From the NCBI GenBank assembly GCA_016718845.1, contig JADKCK010000019.1, positions 1-64,000 on the forward strand: 64,000 bases of DNA, in the 5' to 3' direction. Both the position numbers and the translations under genes were made by a program. Of this stretch, positions 41,830-51,848 are shown piece after piece. Each line of letters starts with the position of its first letter. The stretch's first letter is position 1. A model generated the notes under the pieces. The model made no database searches. It was given only the letters and a program-made list of their open reading frames with translations, and was not told the origin of the DNA. Source of the DNA: Sphingobacteriales bacterium. Its GTDB lineage: Bacteria; Bacteroidota; Bacteroidia; Chitinophagales; UBA2359.

Positions 41830-42064
41830 TAACGTTCAACCTATCCAAAAAGTACTTAGTGAGTACCCCGATATAACTATTTTTTTTACCAGTAAATTTG
41901 TTGAAAAAGAATTTCGTAAATGTTTTCCAAATACAACATACACCGAGTGCCTACCCTCACCCTCGCCACGATACGCCACTATGAGTTTAACCGATAAAAT
42001 AAATCACTACAAAGTAAAATTACCGAAACTAGAACCTGTTTTGTGAAAACTTATACACAAATAA

Positions 42065-42104
42065 AAAAAAACACTTGCCCAAATATAGGCAAGTGTTTTT
42101 TTTG
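42065..42104. terminator. terminator after the M48 peptidase gene
   Basis: Stem ACACTTGCC/GGCAAGTGT with long A and T runs, 20 bp past the M48 stop codon. Between the insertion sequence and this hairpin (41830-42064) I see no gene. Confidence 0.85.
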
Positions 42105-42123
42105 TGCAGATGAAAAAGAGTGC

Positions 42124-42885
42124 TTATTTAGCAGCCTTCAAATCTTTGTATTTTTCTATGGATGCTTTTATTTTTTCGATACGGTTTTCGGGGCTTGGGT
42201 GGGTGCTGCTAAACTCCGATGGGCGGTTGCCACCCGATGCAGCTTCTAAAATCTCCATCACCCCCATTAAAGCCTCTGGGTTGTAACCCGATTGTATCAT
42301 GTATTTAACACCCAATTCGTCCGATTCTAGCTCATCTTCGCGGCTATATTTCATCAACACCAAATTGCTAATCATAGCAGCCAATTGTTGGCTACCAACG
42401 CTACTTGGGTTAGATGGGTCGTAGGTTGCCATAATGGTAGCCCCTTTTAAACCTTCGGCAAGCTCTTGTTGTGCCATGTGTTCTGCCGAGTGGCGAGCAA
42501 TTACGTGCCCAATTTCGTGACCCAACACGCCTGCTAATTGGTCTTCGTTTTGCAATTTTGCTAATAAGGCATAGGTAATAAACACCTGCCCACCGGGTAG
42601 GGCAAAGGCGTTAATAGTATTTGGGTCGGCAAGTAAATGAAAATCAAATTTATAAGGACTGCGAGCAGCATCGCTGCTTTGGTACACTTTTTGCCCTACG
42701 CGTTTTACAATGCCACTTAGCTCGGGGTCTTGTATTTCGCCGCCGTGTTGTGCAGCCATTTGTGGTGCCGACTGTAATCCCAACGAAATTTCTTGCTCGG
42801 TAGACATCGAAACGTGTTGATTTTCGCCTGTTAGCTCGTTGTATTGGTTTTTAGAGCAATAACCAATAAAGGCAATAAGCGCCAT
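42124..42885 (-). CDS. M48-family zinc metallopeptidase
   Basis: 253 residues. HEIGH at residues 123-127 with AGVLGHEIGHVIARHSAEHM is the zinc site; the third ligand is the E in DELESDELGVKYM. A hydrophobic start (MALIAFIGYC) ending in cysteine suggests a lipoprotein; the true start may lie about 12 codons upstream (NNRSRLLIGVV is in frame, and a one-base change would join it to an ATG near 42,920). These periplasmic proteins (LoiP/BepA-like) help quality control of the outer membrane. Single gene with its own terminator. Confidence 0.85.
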   Translation of the reverse strand: MALIAFIGYCSKNQYNELTGENQHVSMSTEQEISLGLQSAPQMAAQHGGEIQDPELSGIVKRVGQKVYQSSDAARSPYKFDFHLLADPNTINAFALPGGQVFITYALLAKLQNEDQLAGVLGHEIGHVIARHSAEHMAQQELAEGLKGATIMATYDPSNPSSVGSQQLAAMISNLVLMKYSREDELESDELGVKYMIQSGYNPEALMGVMEILEAASGGNRPSEFSSTHPSPENRIEKIKASIEKYKDLKAAK

Positions 42886-43349
42886 TACTACGCCAATTAA
42901 TAAACGAGAACGATTGTTGCATAGTTACTAATAGTTGATAATGATAAAATGGAGCGTTGAATTAAATAATTGTTTATTGCTTTGGTAGATAAAAAAAGGA
43001 AACCTCATTTTATTTAAACACAAAGATAAGCAGTTGATGATTTATTTGCATCTTTTCGACAAAAAAAGAACAAAAAAGTCACTTGCTTTGACAAATAATG
43101 GGCAGCGAATTGGGCTTAAAATAAACGATTAATGGTTTGTTGGGGGCTAAATAATCACCAATTTTCAAATTGGGACTTAAAAGTGGTTTTGCGATTGGGG
43201 CGCTTACCGTGCTTTTGGGGTGCCACCAACTAGTCGAGTTAGGGAGTGCTAATCATCACCCCAAAAAGCATTTTCTGTATTTTGCGTTTTAGCTGAGCTC
43301 AACATGACCGGAGCTACACTTAATTACTTAAACTATATAAAACTTGCCC
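42886..43349. other. intergenic stretch without recognised features
   Basis: About 460 bp between the M48 peptidase and subtilisin genes. I see no open frame of note, no clear hairpin and no match to the repeats described elsewhere in the window. Confidence 0.5.
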
Positions 43350-45191
43350 TTAAAATTTCAAAAACCTACGTGCTACAAATTGTCCTATATCTATACGGCA
43401 CCATTTTCCATCTTCCGAAACGCCTTTTACCGATACCACAGCACCGTTTTTAAGCGTTTTTACCAATGGAGCCGATGAGTCGGGGCGGGCGCGAACATTT
43501 AACAAACCATCGGGCGAGTTGACAATGGCGCGTTGGTCGCTATTAGGTGGTGGTTGTGGTGGGTTAACAACGGGTATAGGTTTGGGTGGTGTAACAGGTG
43601 GGTTAGGCGAGGAGGTATCAACAGTGCCTGCACCAACTGTAGCTTTTGCCAATTTTACTGCCCTAAGTGCATTAACGCGCCCATAGCCGTATCGCACCGA
43701 ATGACCACTAGTGTACTCGCTTGGGTAGCCCACTTTATCGGCTGATTTTTGTAGAATTTCTTTTACTTGTGCGGCTGTTAAATTAGGATTGGCAGACAGT
43801 ATTAGTGCGCACACACCTGCTGCAATGGGGGTAGCCGCCGATGTGCCTTCGAAATAGGTGTATTGTGCAAAGCCAGCATCGTGCAAAATATAGTTGTCGT
43901 AGCGTTGGTCGCCCCACGATGCGTTAGCGGCAATAATGGGTTGGGGTCCGCCGGGTGCAACTACCGATAAATGGGTGCCGATATTAGAGTAAGATGCTTG
44001 CATATCGCGGCTTGTTGATGCACCTACACAAATTAAATTGGGATGTGTGCCTAAAAAATTAACCCGGTCGTAACCCTCGTTGCCGGCTGCCACCAATACC
44101 ACACAACCTTTGCCGCCCCTGCCTAATGTGGTGATGCGGGTTAGTTCGCGGGCTATATTTTCGTTTATTGGATAGTAATTATCGTCGAGGGTTACGCCCC
44201 AACTTAGGCTTAACACATCAACTTTGTTATTAATGCAATAATCTGCCATCGAGCGGAAAAAATCCCAGCTTAGGTAGTTGTGTTCTAAAACGGCTAATTT
44301 GCAAGTAGGTGCTACCCCTACTACGCCATTACCTTTTATAGTGCCGCCCGCCAAGCCTGCACACGATGTGCCGTGTGCCGTGTCGCGGTCGGGGTTTGTT
44401 AAGGGGGCTTTGGTAAAAAAATCGTAGGTAATAAGGTTACGACCTGCAAAATCGGGGTGCGATATGTCGGTACCGCGGTCGTTTACGGCTAATATTATAT
44501 TGGGGCTACCCGTATTGCCTAATTCGTTCCAAGCATCCCAAATCTTCGAGTCTCTGCCCGGGCGCAAAGTTTGGAAATATTGGGCTGCTTTAAATTCGCC
44601 ATCGCCCGGAAAATCTTCTAAACTAGCTCCGGTATTTTTAATATGCCATTGTCTATGAAACAAAGCACTTGGCGGTGTAGGTATGGCGTATAGTTCGGGC
44701 TGCGAGTCTAAATCTGGTTCGGCGGTATCTACCAAACTTTCGTTGTTGAGCAACAATGCCGTTTTTATAGGATTGGGTGATAAAGCAGTGGTTTTAGCAA
44801 TTACACTATCTTCATCAATTTGTTGCACAAGTTTTAGCGAGTATTGGTCAAGTACTTTTTTTTGTTCGCTTAGTTCGGTACATTCAATAAAATTTATTTG
44901 TATTTCGCCTGTTGGTACAAATAATTTTTGGTTGCTTGTTTGTTTGTAGATGTGTGTACCTACTAAGTTGGTGGTACTACGCACGGCATCTAAGCTGCGC
45001 TCCGTCGATTTACCTTTTTCTATCTTGTAAATCTCAAAGCCACCTAAACGGGTATATACTTTGCGTTGATTAGCAAATGCGGGTGTTAAACCTCGGTCGG
45101 TGGTTTTGGGTGGTTTTACGCCCATAAACTCATCGCTTTTTTCTAAAACAATGATACGACCATTAAACGGAACATTTATTTTTTCTGCCAT
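43350..45191 (-). CDS. subtilisin-like serine protease (S8) with SH3b tail, no signal peptide
   Basis: 613 residues, intact. Catalytic triad D238 (AVNDRGTDISHPDF), H273 (DTAHGTSCAGLAGG) and S451 (EGTSAATPIAAGV), with oxyanion N371 (VAAGNEG). The aspartate motif is NDRGTD instead of the usual IDTGVD. Residues 1-190 look like a long prodomain. A proline-rich linker (VTPPKPIPVVNPPQPPPN) leads to an SH3b domain (SPDGLLNVRARPDSSAPLVK), which often binds cell wall or ligands. The start MAEKINVPFNGRIIVLEKSD has no signal peptide, so it is cytoplasmic or exported by another route. Single gene. Confidence 0.85.
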   Translation of the reverse strand: MAEKINVPFNGRIIVLEKSDEFMGVKPPKTTDRGLTPAFANQRKVYTRLGGFEIYKIEKGKSTERSLDAVRSTTNLVGTHIYKQTSNQKLFVPTGEIQINFIECTELSEQKKVLDQYSLKLVQQIDEDSVIAKTTALSPNPIKTALLLNNESLVDTAEPDLDSQPELYAIPTPPSALFHRQWHIKNTGASLEDFPGDGEFKAAQYFQTLRPGRDSKIWDAWNELGNTGSPNIILAVNDRGTDISHPDFAGRNLITYDFFTKAPLTNPDRDTAHGTSCAGLAGGTIKGNGVVGVAPTCKLAVLEHNYLSWDFFRSMADYCINNKVDVLSLSWGVTLDDNYYPINENIARELTRITTLGRGGKGCVVLVAAGNEGYDRVNFLGTHPNLICVGASTSRDMQASYSNIGTHLSVVAPGGPQPIIAANASWGDQRYDNYILHDAGFAQYTYFEGTSAATPIAAGVCALILSANPNLTAAQVKEILQKSADKVGYPSEYTSGHSVRYGYGRVNALRAVKLAKATVGAGTVDTSSPNPPVTPPKPIPVVNPPQPPPNSDQRAIVNSPDGLLNVRARPDSSAPLVKTLKNGAVVSVKGVSEDGKWCRIDIGQFVARRFLKF

Positions 45192-45410
45192 AATTTGGGG
45201 GTTATTTTTGGTTGAGGAGATTAAAAGCTTGTTTGAGCTTAAGAACGTGCAAAGTAAAGAAAAAAAAATGACAATGGGTGTTTGACGGGCGAAATTTTAT
45301 AAATTCTCTAAGAAAAATGCAAAAAAATGTTTTAATTAGGTATACTTTGGTTGAAAAGATTTATCTTTGCAACTCGAGAAGGAGTATTTACGTAAAGAAT
45401 TATTTTATAT

Positions 45411-46371
45411 ATGAAATATTTTTCCTGTATTTTTTTTATAGGGATATTATTGCTTTTCGCTTCTTGTGAGGAAAAAGTGGTAGAAATCGTTTCTGTAATA
45501 GAAACCCAAGATATATCAATTGCTGACACAAACGAAGTTCATTGTTTTTCGTTCCCTAGCTTACAAACAGGTTATGCAGGTTTAGGAAATACATTGTATA
45601 AAACAACAGATGCTGGCAAAACATGGGATAGTTTATCGGTAGGAGCAGGCATTTGTTACGAAGTTGCTTTTTTTAACGAACAAATTGGGCTTTGCTCAAA
45701 AGGCTCTAAACTATACAAAACAACTGATGGAGGGAATACTTGGGTAGAAAAATCTGCTCCTGGAGGTTTCGCAGGCATTAATAATGGGAGCGCTCTTTTT
45801 TGGACACTATCAGATTATATCGGCACGAACGTAAATCTTATTGTATATAAAAGTGCCGATTATGGAGAGACTTTTGTGCTTTTTTCTAATTATAGTATTG
45901 AAAGTGAACCTTTTAACTATGCTAAATTAAGTAACAATAAACTGTGTTTTATGTTTAATACAGCTAATGATGCAGAAAAATATGTGGCATATGTTGATTT
46001 GATTACTGGGACAACTGCTGCTTGGAATGTAGAAACTTTGGGACATCAATTAAAAGACTATTCTTTTACAGAAAATATGGTTTGGTATGTTGGTACTAAT
46101 GGTTTATTGTCTAATTACAGTGGTGCATATGAAATGTACAAATATAAATATACTTTTTATTCTGTTGAGTGGAGCTCTGGTAAAGTAGTGGCTGTGGGAG
46201 ATAACAGCGTTTGGGTAAATCGTATTTTAGATAGCGAATATCTTAGGTGGTATCAAACGTATGATGCTAATGGTAAAGACCTTAATAAGCCAATGGAATG
46301 GTTCGGTTTTACGATGATAATACCTTCTTTATTGCTGGAAAAAATGGATTATTAATAAGAGCTAATTTCTA
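45411..46371 (+). CDS. lipoprotein with BNR/Ycf48-like repeats (one frameshift)
   Basis: Signal peptide with lipobox (LLLFASC, Cys19). Two repeats of the type LYKTTDAGKTWDSL and LYKTTDGGNTWVEK, plus VYKSADYGETFVLF, point to a beta-propeller of the BNR/photosystem-assembly-like type. The frame changes near 46,310; the natural end FYDDNTFFIAGKNGLLIRAN is reached at 46371. About 320 residues. First of three exported proteins in an AT-rich block, 15 bp before the next gene. Function unknown. Confidence 0.7.
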
Positions 46372-46386
46372 AAAAATATACATAAA

Positions 46387-47082
46387 ATGAAACGTATATT
46401 ACTTTTTATTGTACTGTTAATGCCTTTTGTATGTGGATATTCACAAGATACAACTAAAACAATTCCCTTTCAAAAAGAAACAATTATCACTTTTTCCGAT
46501 GCAGAAACTCCCAATTTTGAAATACATCCAACATATCCATATTTAAAAGATAAATTCCGTTGGGGGTATTTTAATAATTTAACTATATTGCCGATGACAG
46601 CATCAGGCTATGTAGATGTTGCATCTAATGAATATAACCCTATATATAAATGGAGCGATACGCTAGTTCTTGTGATGCATTATACACTAGGAGCTAGTAT
46701 TTTTGTGCCAATTATAAAAAAAGGTAGGCATAGCCTTGGCATTAACTTAAATGCTGGACTGGGTTATCAAATAGGTATCCAGCACGCAAAAGGGTGGAGA
46801 GGCTTGAGTTTCGATTTCCCTCAATACTTGTATTATCGCAATTCTACCCAAAAAACAGATTATTCAGTATTGCTAGGTTACAAGTATACTATTGCTCCAT
46901 TAAACTACAAAATGCCAATGATAGCTTTTCAAATTAGTAAAAATAAAAGCAATATTTGGAGTTTTTATGCAAGTATACTTGGAGATAAATATTACTATTA
47001 CCTAAGCAATAATACTTATAAGCCTGCTTTGGTTATACGAGAGTTTGGTATAAGTATTGTATTGGTAAGCAGTCTTGATTAA
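46387..47082 (+). CDS. exported protein, probable outer-membrane beta-barrel
   Basis: Signal peptide MKRILLFIVLLMPFVCGYSQ. The rest alternates hydrophobic and polar residues in short strands rich in Tyr/Gly (HSLGINLNAGLGYQIGIQHA, DYSVLLGYKYTIAPLNYKMP), as in small outer-membrane barrels of about 230 residues. No family recognised. It follows the lipoprotein gene by 15 bp and is probably co-transcribed. Confidence 0.55.
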   Translation: MKRILLFIVLLMPFVCGYSQDTTKTIPFQKETIITFSDAETPNFEIHPTYPYLKDKFRWGYFNNLTILPMTASGYVDVASNEYNPIYKWSDTLVLVMHYTLGASIFVPIIKKGRHSLGINLNAGLGYQIGIQHAKGWRGLSFDFPQYLYYRNSTQKTDYSVLLGYKYTIAPLNYKMPMIAFQISKNKSNIWSFYASILGDKYYYYLSNNTYKPALVIREFGISIVLVSSLD

Positions 47083-47380
47083 ATAACATGCTTATTTGAG
47101 GGGTAAAATACCCTATGAGGCTATTGTAAAAAGATAAAAAGGGTATTGATTGATATTTTTTTTACTTTTGCAAGATGCTGAAAAGCAATAAGTTATGTAT
47201 TGATATTTTAATTTATACACACACTTAAATAATCTTTTTTCATCGGGGCATCTTATAAAACAGGAAAGTTATTCTATTAAAGGTTATTCTATTATGAGTC
47301 CTAATGTAATTTTTGCACTTCAGGTACATGCGTTGTATATTGTAGTTTAATAAAAAAGTTTTCAAAATAATTATTTTCTT

Positions 47381-48934
47381 ATGAAAAAATATTTCACAAT
47401 CATTTTATTCATAGCTATCCTTTGTGGATGGTCTATTTGTTCAAGCGCGCAAACTGCCGAAAAATCAAGTGTTGAATGGGGAGATGTTGTTCATTTAGGA
47501 AAGGGTACTGTAGTAACAAAAATAAAAGGAATTAAAAATGGGAAACTATATTTATCTAACACTGATGCACATATGCTCACGAATGGTGATTTCTTTAGCG
47601 TAGTAGATATAAAAAACATGAAAAATATTTATGAAAAAAAAATGGATTTTCCTATCGATCGAAAATCTAATATGGAAATATTTACTGTGCAACAAAAAAT
47701 ATGGCTTAAGGTTTCTTGTAAAGAAAAAAAGAAACAATTGATTAAATTGTATGAGATTGATGCATTAGGTGACCTTACCGGTAAAGAAGTTACCTTAGCT
47801 GAGGTTGATGAGAGTAATGCTGTACCTTTTGATAGTAGTATTATTGTATCTGAGGATACCACAAAAATAGCTTTAATAATCAATTTGAATGGCTACTATG
47901 AAGATGAAAATTTTATTGTTAAAGTTTTTGATATTGATATGAAGTTACTTTGGGAGCAAACTGTCAAATCTCCTTATATATGGTCAAATGAAATAACAAT
48001 GAAGTTAACTAACTCAGGAGAATTAAAAGTTATTAGTAAAAGATATTATGAAAAATATGATAGAACAAAAGCCGCTCTTTCAAAATATTACACCCCCAAA
48101 ATAGAAGAAATAAAAAAAGGAAAGATGACATATAATTTCTTTTATAACACATATAGTGATGGGCATATTGAAGAATTTGTAATTGATTTGGGAGATAAGT
48201 TTGCAGCGTCTTTACATGAAGATATCCATCCAGATAATGGTAATATTATCTTGACAGGACTTTATGGGCTTGATAATTCGATGACTGTAAATGGATTTTA
48301 CTTTATAGAAATGGAAAAAGGAAGCAATAAGATTATTAATAAATTTATGAATATTATAAATACATCTGAGATTAAGAATATATCAAAAGAACTGGTAGAG
48401 AAAAAGGGTATAAAAGAGATACTAAATATAAAGAAAGTTTTCTTTAAAAAAGACGGTACAATGCTATTTTTGACAGAATATGCTACTTCACTAACTAAAC
48501 GAAGTTCTTATAACTCTCATCAATTTGGTTATGGATGTGTGTTGTTTAATGTTACTACTACCGGAAAAATTAATTGGTCAGCAAGCATACCACTGTATCA
48601 ACTAAGCATTATTCCTCTTGCAGGGTCAATTGCTCGTTTTAAAAATGATAATGTATATCTAATTTACAATGACAATAGAGAAAATTTAGATAAACCAATA
48701 GCATCTAATCCTAAGAAGTTGGGAAACTACGGGACAATGGTAGAGGCTAAAATAGATGGAAACGGCGGAATTACTCGTAAAATTATTAACAAAGAGCAAC
48801 CAGATGGCACTACTTCATCACCTATGCTAAATATACCCTTGTCAGAAGATGAAATTATTATTTTAGGCTCGACCTATAAACGCGGCAACACCTCCGACGT
48901 AAAAATTGGTCGTATAAAATTAGTGGATTGGTAA
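47381..48934 (+). CDS. exported protein of unknown function (517 residues)
   Basis: Signal peptide (MKKYFTIILFIAILCGWSIC). Rich in Lys, Ile and Asn, with repeated beta-strand patterns (IALIINLNGYYEDENFIVKV, MTVNGFYFIEMEKGSNKIIN) that could form a propeller, but no family motif. Intact. About 300 bp separate it from the previous gene, with a TACTTTTG box near 47,162 that may be its promoter. Codon use is markedly AT-rich compared with genes on either side. A strong terminator follows. Confidence 0.55.
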   Translation: MKKYFTIILFIAILCGWSICSSAQTAEKSSVEWGDVVHLGKGTVVTKIKGIKNGKLYLSNTDAHMLTNGDFFSVVDIKNMKNIYEKKMDFPIDRKSNMEIFTVQQKIWLKVSCKEKKKQLIKLYEIDALGDLTGKEVTLAEVDESNAVPFDSSIIVSEDTTKIALIINLNGYYEDENFIVKVFDIDMKLLWEQTVKSPYIWSNEITMKLTNSGELKVISKRYYEKYDRTKAALSKYYTPKIEEIKKGKMTYNFFYNTYSDGHIEEFVIDLGDKFAASLHEDIHPDNGNIILTGLYGLDNSMTVNGFYFIEMEKGSNKIINKFMNIINTSEIKNISKELVEKKGIKEILNIKKVFFKKDGTMLFLTEYATSLTKRSSYNSHQFGYGCVLFNVTTTGKINWSASIPLYQLSIIPLAGSIARFKNDNVYLIYNDNRENLDKPIASNPKKLGNYGTMVEAKIDGNGGITRKIINKEQPDGTTSSPMLNIPLSEDEIIILGSTYKRGNTSDVKIGRIKLVDW

Positions 48935-48952
48935 ACAACCAATCACCCTAAA

Positions 48953-48995
48953 AAAAGCGCTTTAACAATGTTTTTTACTTTGTTAAAGCGCTTTT
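48953..48995. terminator. terminator after the AT-rich gene block
   Basis: Stem AAAAAGCGCTTTAACA/TGTTAAAGCGCTTTTT, 19 bp past the stop codon, with a 13-base loop. Confidence 0.85.
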
Positions 48996-49089
48996 TGCGT
49001 TTCTTAAATAACCCAAATCCCCCAAAAACACCTCCCAGTATTCAATCCAAACTATATTTTCAGAATTTTCAAAAAAAAGTGAAAATAAA

Positions 49090-49122
49090 TTTGGAACTTT
49101 CCACCAAAATGCTGTAACTTTG
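49090..49122 (+). promoter_or_regulatory. promoter of the acyl-CoA dehydrogenase gene
   Basis: TTTG (49090-49093), 21-bp spacer, TAACTTTG (49115-49122), the Bacteroidota -33/-7 pattern, 71 bp upstream of the start codon. Confidence 0.65.
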
Positions 49123-49192
49123 TACTTGCAAATTAAGCCCCCCAAAAAGGCTTGCAAAACTTATTAATTACCACCTAAAAATTTTCAATAAA

Positions 49193-50991
49193 ATGGCAGA
49201 CATTGCTGAAAAAACACGCATCATGAAAGGAGGCGAATTTTTAATTAGCGACAGCGCCGACAAAGGCGTTTTTATTCCCGAAGAACTAACCGACGAGCAA
49301 CGCGCCATGGGCGATATGGCTCGCGAGTTTTTAGTGCAACACATCTGGCCCAATATTCAACGCATAGACAAACAAGAAGCGGGCTTAAGCGTTCAGTTGC
49401 TTGATAAAGCAGGCGAATTAGGTTTGCTTTGCGCGGCTATCCCCGAAGAATACGGCGGTTTAGGCATCGACATCATCACCGAATCGGTGTTGAGCGAAAT
49501 GTTGGTGCTAGCCACTCGTTTGGCGTATCCTTGGCTGCACACACCGGTATTGGCACCTTGCCCGTATTGTACTTTGGTACCGAAGCCCAACGCCAAAAAT
49601 ACTTACCCAAATTAGGAACCGGCGAAATTAAAGCCGCCTATTGCCTCACCGAACCGGGTTCTGGCTCCGACTCACTATCGGCACGCACCAAAGCAACCCT
49701 GTCCGAAGATGGAACCTACTACCTACTCGAAGGTCAAAAAATGTGGATTACCAACGCTGGTTTTGCCGACCTATTTACCGTTTTTGCACAAGTAGATGGC
49801 AACAAATTTACTGCATTTTTGGTTGATGCCACCCTCGACAATATCCGTTTGGGCAACGAAGAAGACAAAATGGGCATCAAAGGCTCCTCAACACGCCAAG
49901 TATTTTTCGAGGGCGTAAAAGTACCCGTCGAAAATTTATTGGGCGAAATTGGCAAAGGACACAAAATTGCTTTTAACGTATTAAATATTGGTCGCTATAA
50001 ATTAGGTTTGATGGTATGCGGCGGTGCTAAACGTGCCTGCGAAATGACCGTTAAATATGCCAACGAGCGCATACAATTTAAATTGCCAATCTCTAAGTTT
50101 GGAGCCATTAAATATAAACTTGCCGAACAAGCCACCCGTATTTGGGTACTTGAGTCGATGAATTACCGCATTGCAGGTTTGTTGAACGACAAAATTGAAC
50201 AATGCAAAGCAGACGGCAAAAACGACATACAAGCTAAATTAATTGCTGCCGAAGAATATGCCATCGAATGCTCTATCTCAAAAGTGTTTGGCTCGGAAGT
50301 ATTAGATTATGTAGTTGACGAGTGCGTACAAGTGCATGGCGGAAACGGTTTCTCGGAAGAGTACAACGCCGCCCGCGCTTACCGCGATGCCCGTATCAAC
50401 CGTATATTTGAAGGTACAAACGAAATCAATCGCTTGCTAACTTTTGATATGTTGATGCGTAGAGCCATGAGCGGACAAATAGATATTATGACACCTGCTA
50501 TGGCAGTGCAAAAAGACCTCATGTCTATCCCCGATTTTGGTGGCGACGACGACGACGACATTTTGGCAGCCGACAAAAAAGCTATCCGCGAAGCCAAAAA
50601 AGCTATTTTAATGGTAGCAGGTGCAGCCGTGCAAAAATACATGCAAAAAATAGAAAAAGAGCAAGAAATTATCATGAACCTTGCCGATATGTTGATTGAT
50701 GTATTTACTGCCGAATCGGCTATTTTGCGCACCGACAAACTAATTGCTTTGCGTGGTGTAGAGGCTTGCTCGGACTATATAGACATGACCAAAATCTACA
50801 CATCAGAGGCTATGGAACGCATACAACTAAGCGGCAAACACGCCGTTTGTGCCTTTACCGAAGAAGGCGACGAACAACGCATGATGTTGATGGGCATACG
50901 CCGTTATACCAAATACCCAGCATACAATGCTGTAGCTGCACGCCGCCGCATTGCTCAACGCTTGATAGATGCTAACGATTATGCGTTTTAG
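49193..50991 (+). CDS. acyl-CoA dehydrogenase, long-chain type (one frameshift)
   Basis: About 598 residues once joined across a break near 49,500 (ITESVLSEMLVLA to SFGVSLAAHTGIGTLP). Family motifs: YCLTEPGSGSDSLSARTKA and KMWITNAGFADLFTVFAQ at the flavin site, QVHGGNGFSEEYNAARAYRD and RINRIFEGTNEINRL near the catalytic and CoA regions. The extra C-terminal 180 residues (an ACAD9/VLCAD-like domain with a DDDDD stretch) mark the long form. It performs the first step of fatty-acid beta-oxidation, with FAD. Monocistronic: own promoter at 49090 and a terminator at 51075. Confidence 0.9.
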
Positions 50992-51074
50992 ATAAATATG
51001 CTATAAGGAGTGAGATTATTATAAAATTTGTATTTTTTATTTATTCAATATTATAATTTCCAACACTATTTTAT

Positions 51075-51119
51075 CAAAAACTCCCCACAAAGCCCTAAAA
51101 ACTTTGTGGGGAGTTTTTT
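51075..51119. terminator. terminator after the acyl-CoA dehydrogenase gene
   Basis: Stem AACTCCCCACAAAG/CTTTGTGGGGAGTT with T run, 85 bp past the stop codon. Confidence 0.85.
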
Positions 51120-51188
51120 GTTCTTTAAGGTAACAAACAACTACATCGCAAATTGTAAGTACGTTAATTAGCTAACAAAAACCTAAAA

Positions 51189-51844
51189 ATGAACACCTTT
51201 TCACTATTTATAAGCCAATTACAAACCCGCCTTAGCCAAGATTTACCTGCCCAAGCGGCGCACAAACGCATGGCATCGTCGTTGCGTAACCTAAACAATT
51301 TTGCGTTTAAACACACACAAGCGCCCCGACAATCGGGGGTTTTGGCAATGCTATACCCAAAAATGGCGAAATGTACACTGCCCTAATGAAACGCACAGAA
51401 GATGGCTATGTACACAGTGGGCAAATAAGTTTTCCGGGCGGACGTATGGAACCAACCGACCCCAGTTTGCAACACGCTGCCCTGCGCGAAACCGAAGAGG
51501 AATTTGGCATAGACAGAAATTTGATAAGCATTGTCGGTAGCCTCAGCGAGTTGTACATACCTGCCAGCAATAGCCTAGTTTTGCCTACGGTTGGCAGCCT
51601 ACACACACCGCCAACTTTTATGCCAAATGCTGCCGAGGTTGCCCAAATTATAGAGGTTCCTATTAACTATTTGTTAGATAAAACAATTGTGAAACAAACC
51701 ATAATTACCCTACAAAATGGTTTACAAATAGAGGCTCCTTATTTTGATGTGTTTGGACATATAGTGTGGGGTGCTACCGCCATGATGTTGAGCGAACTGT
51801 TGCAAATTGTAGAAGAAACGTCTTTAATTGTAAATTATAAATGA
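51189..51844 (+). CDS. Nudix hydrolase, CoA pyrophosphatase type (one frameshift)
   Basis: About 218 residues. The Nudix box reads GGRMEPTDPSLQHAALRETE followed by EEFGI, preceded by SGQISFPGG, the NuCoA pattern of CoA pyrophosphatases (NudL-like), which split CoA into phosphopantetheine and 3',5'-ADP with Mg2+ or Mn2+. The frame changes near 51,365 between MLYPK and GEMYTALMKRTE. Cytoplasmic. It faces the next gene end to end, 4 bp apart. Confidence 0.85.
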
Positions 51845-51848
51845 CAAA

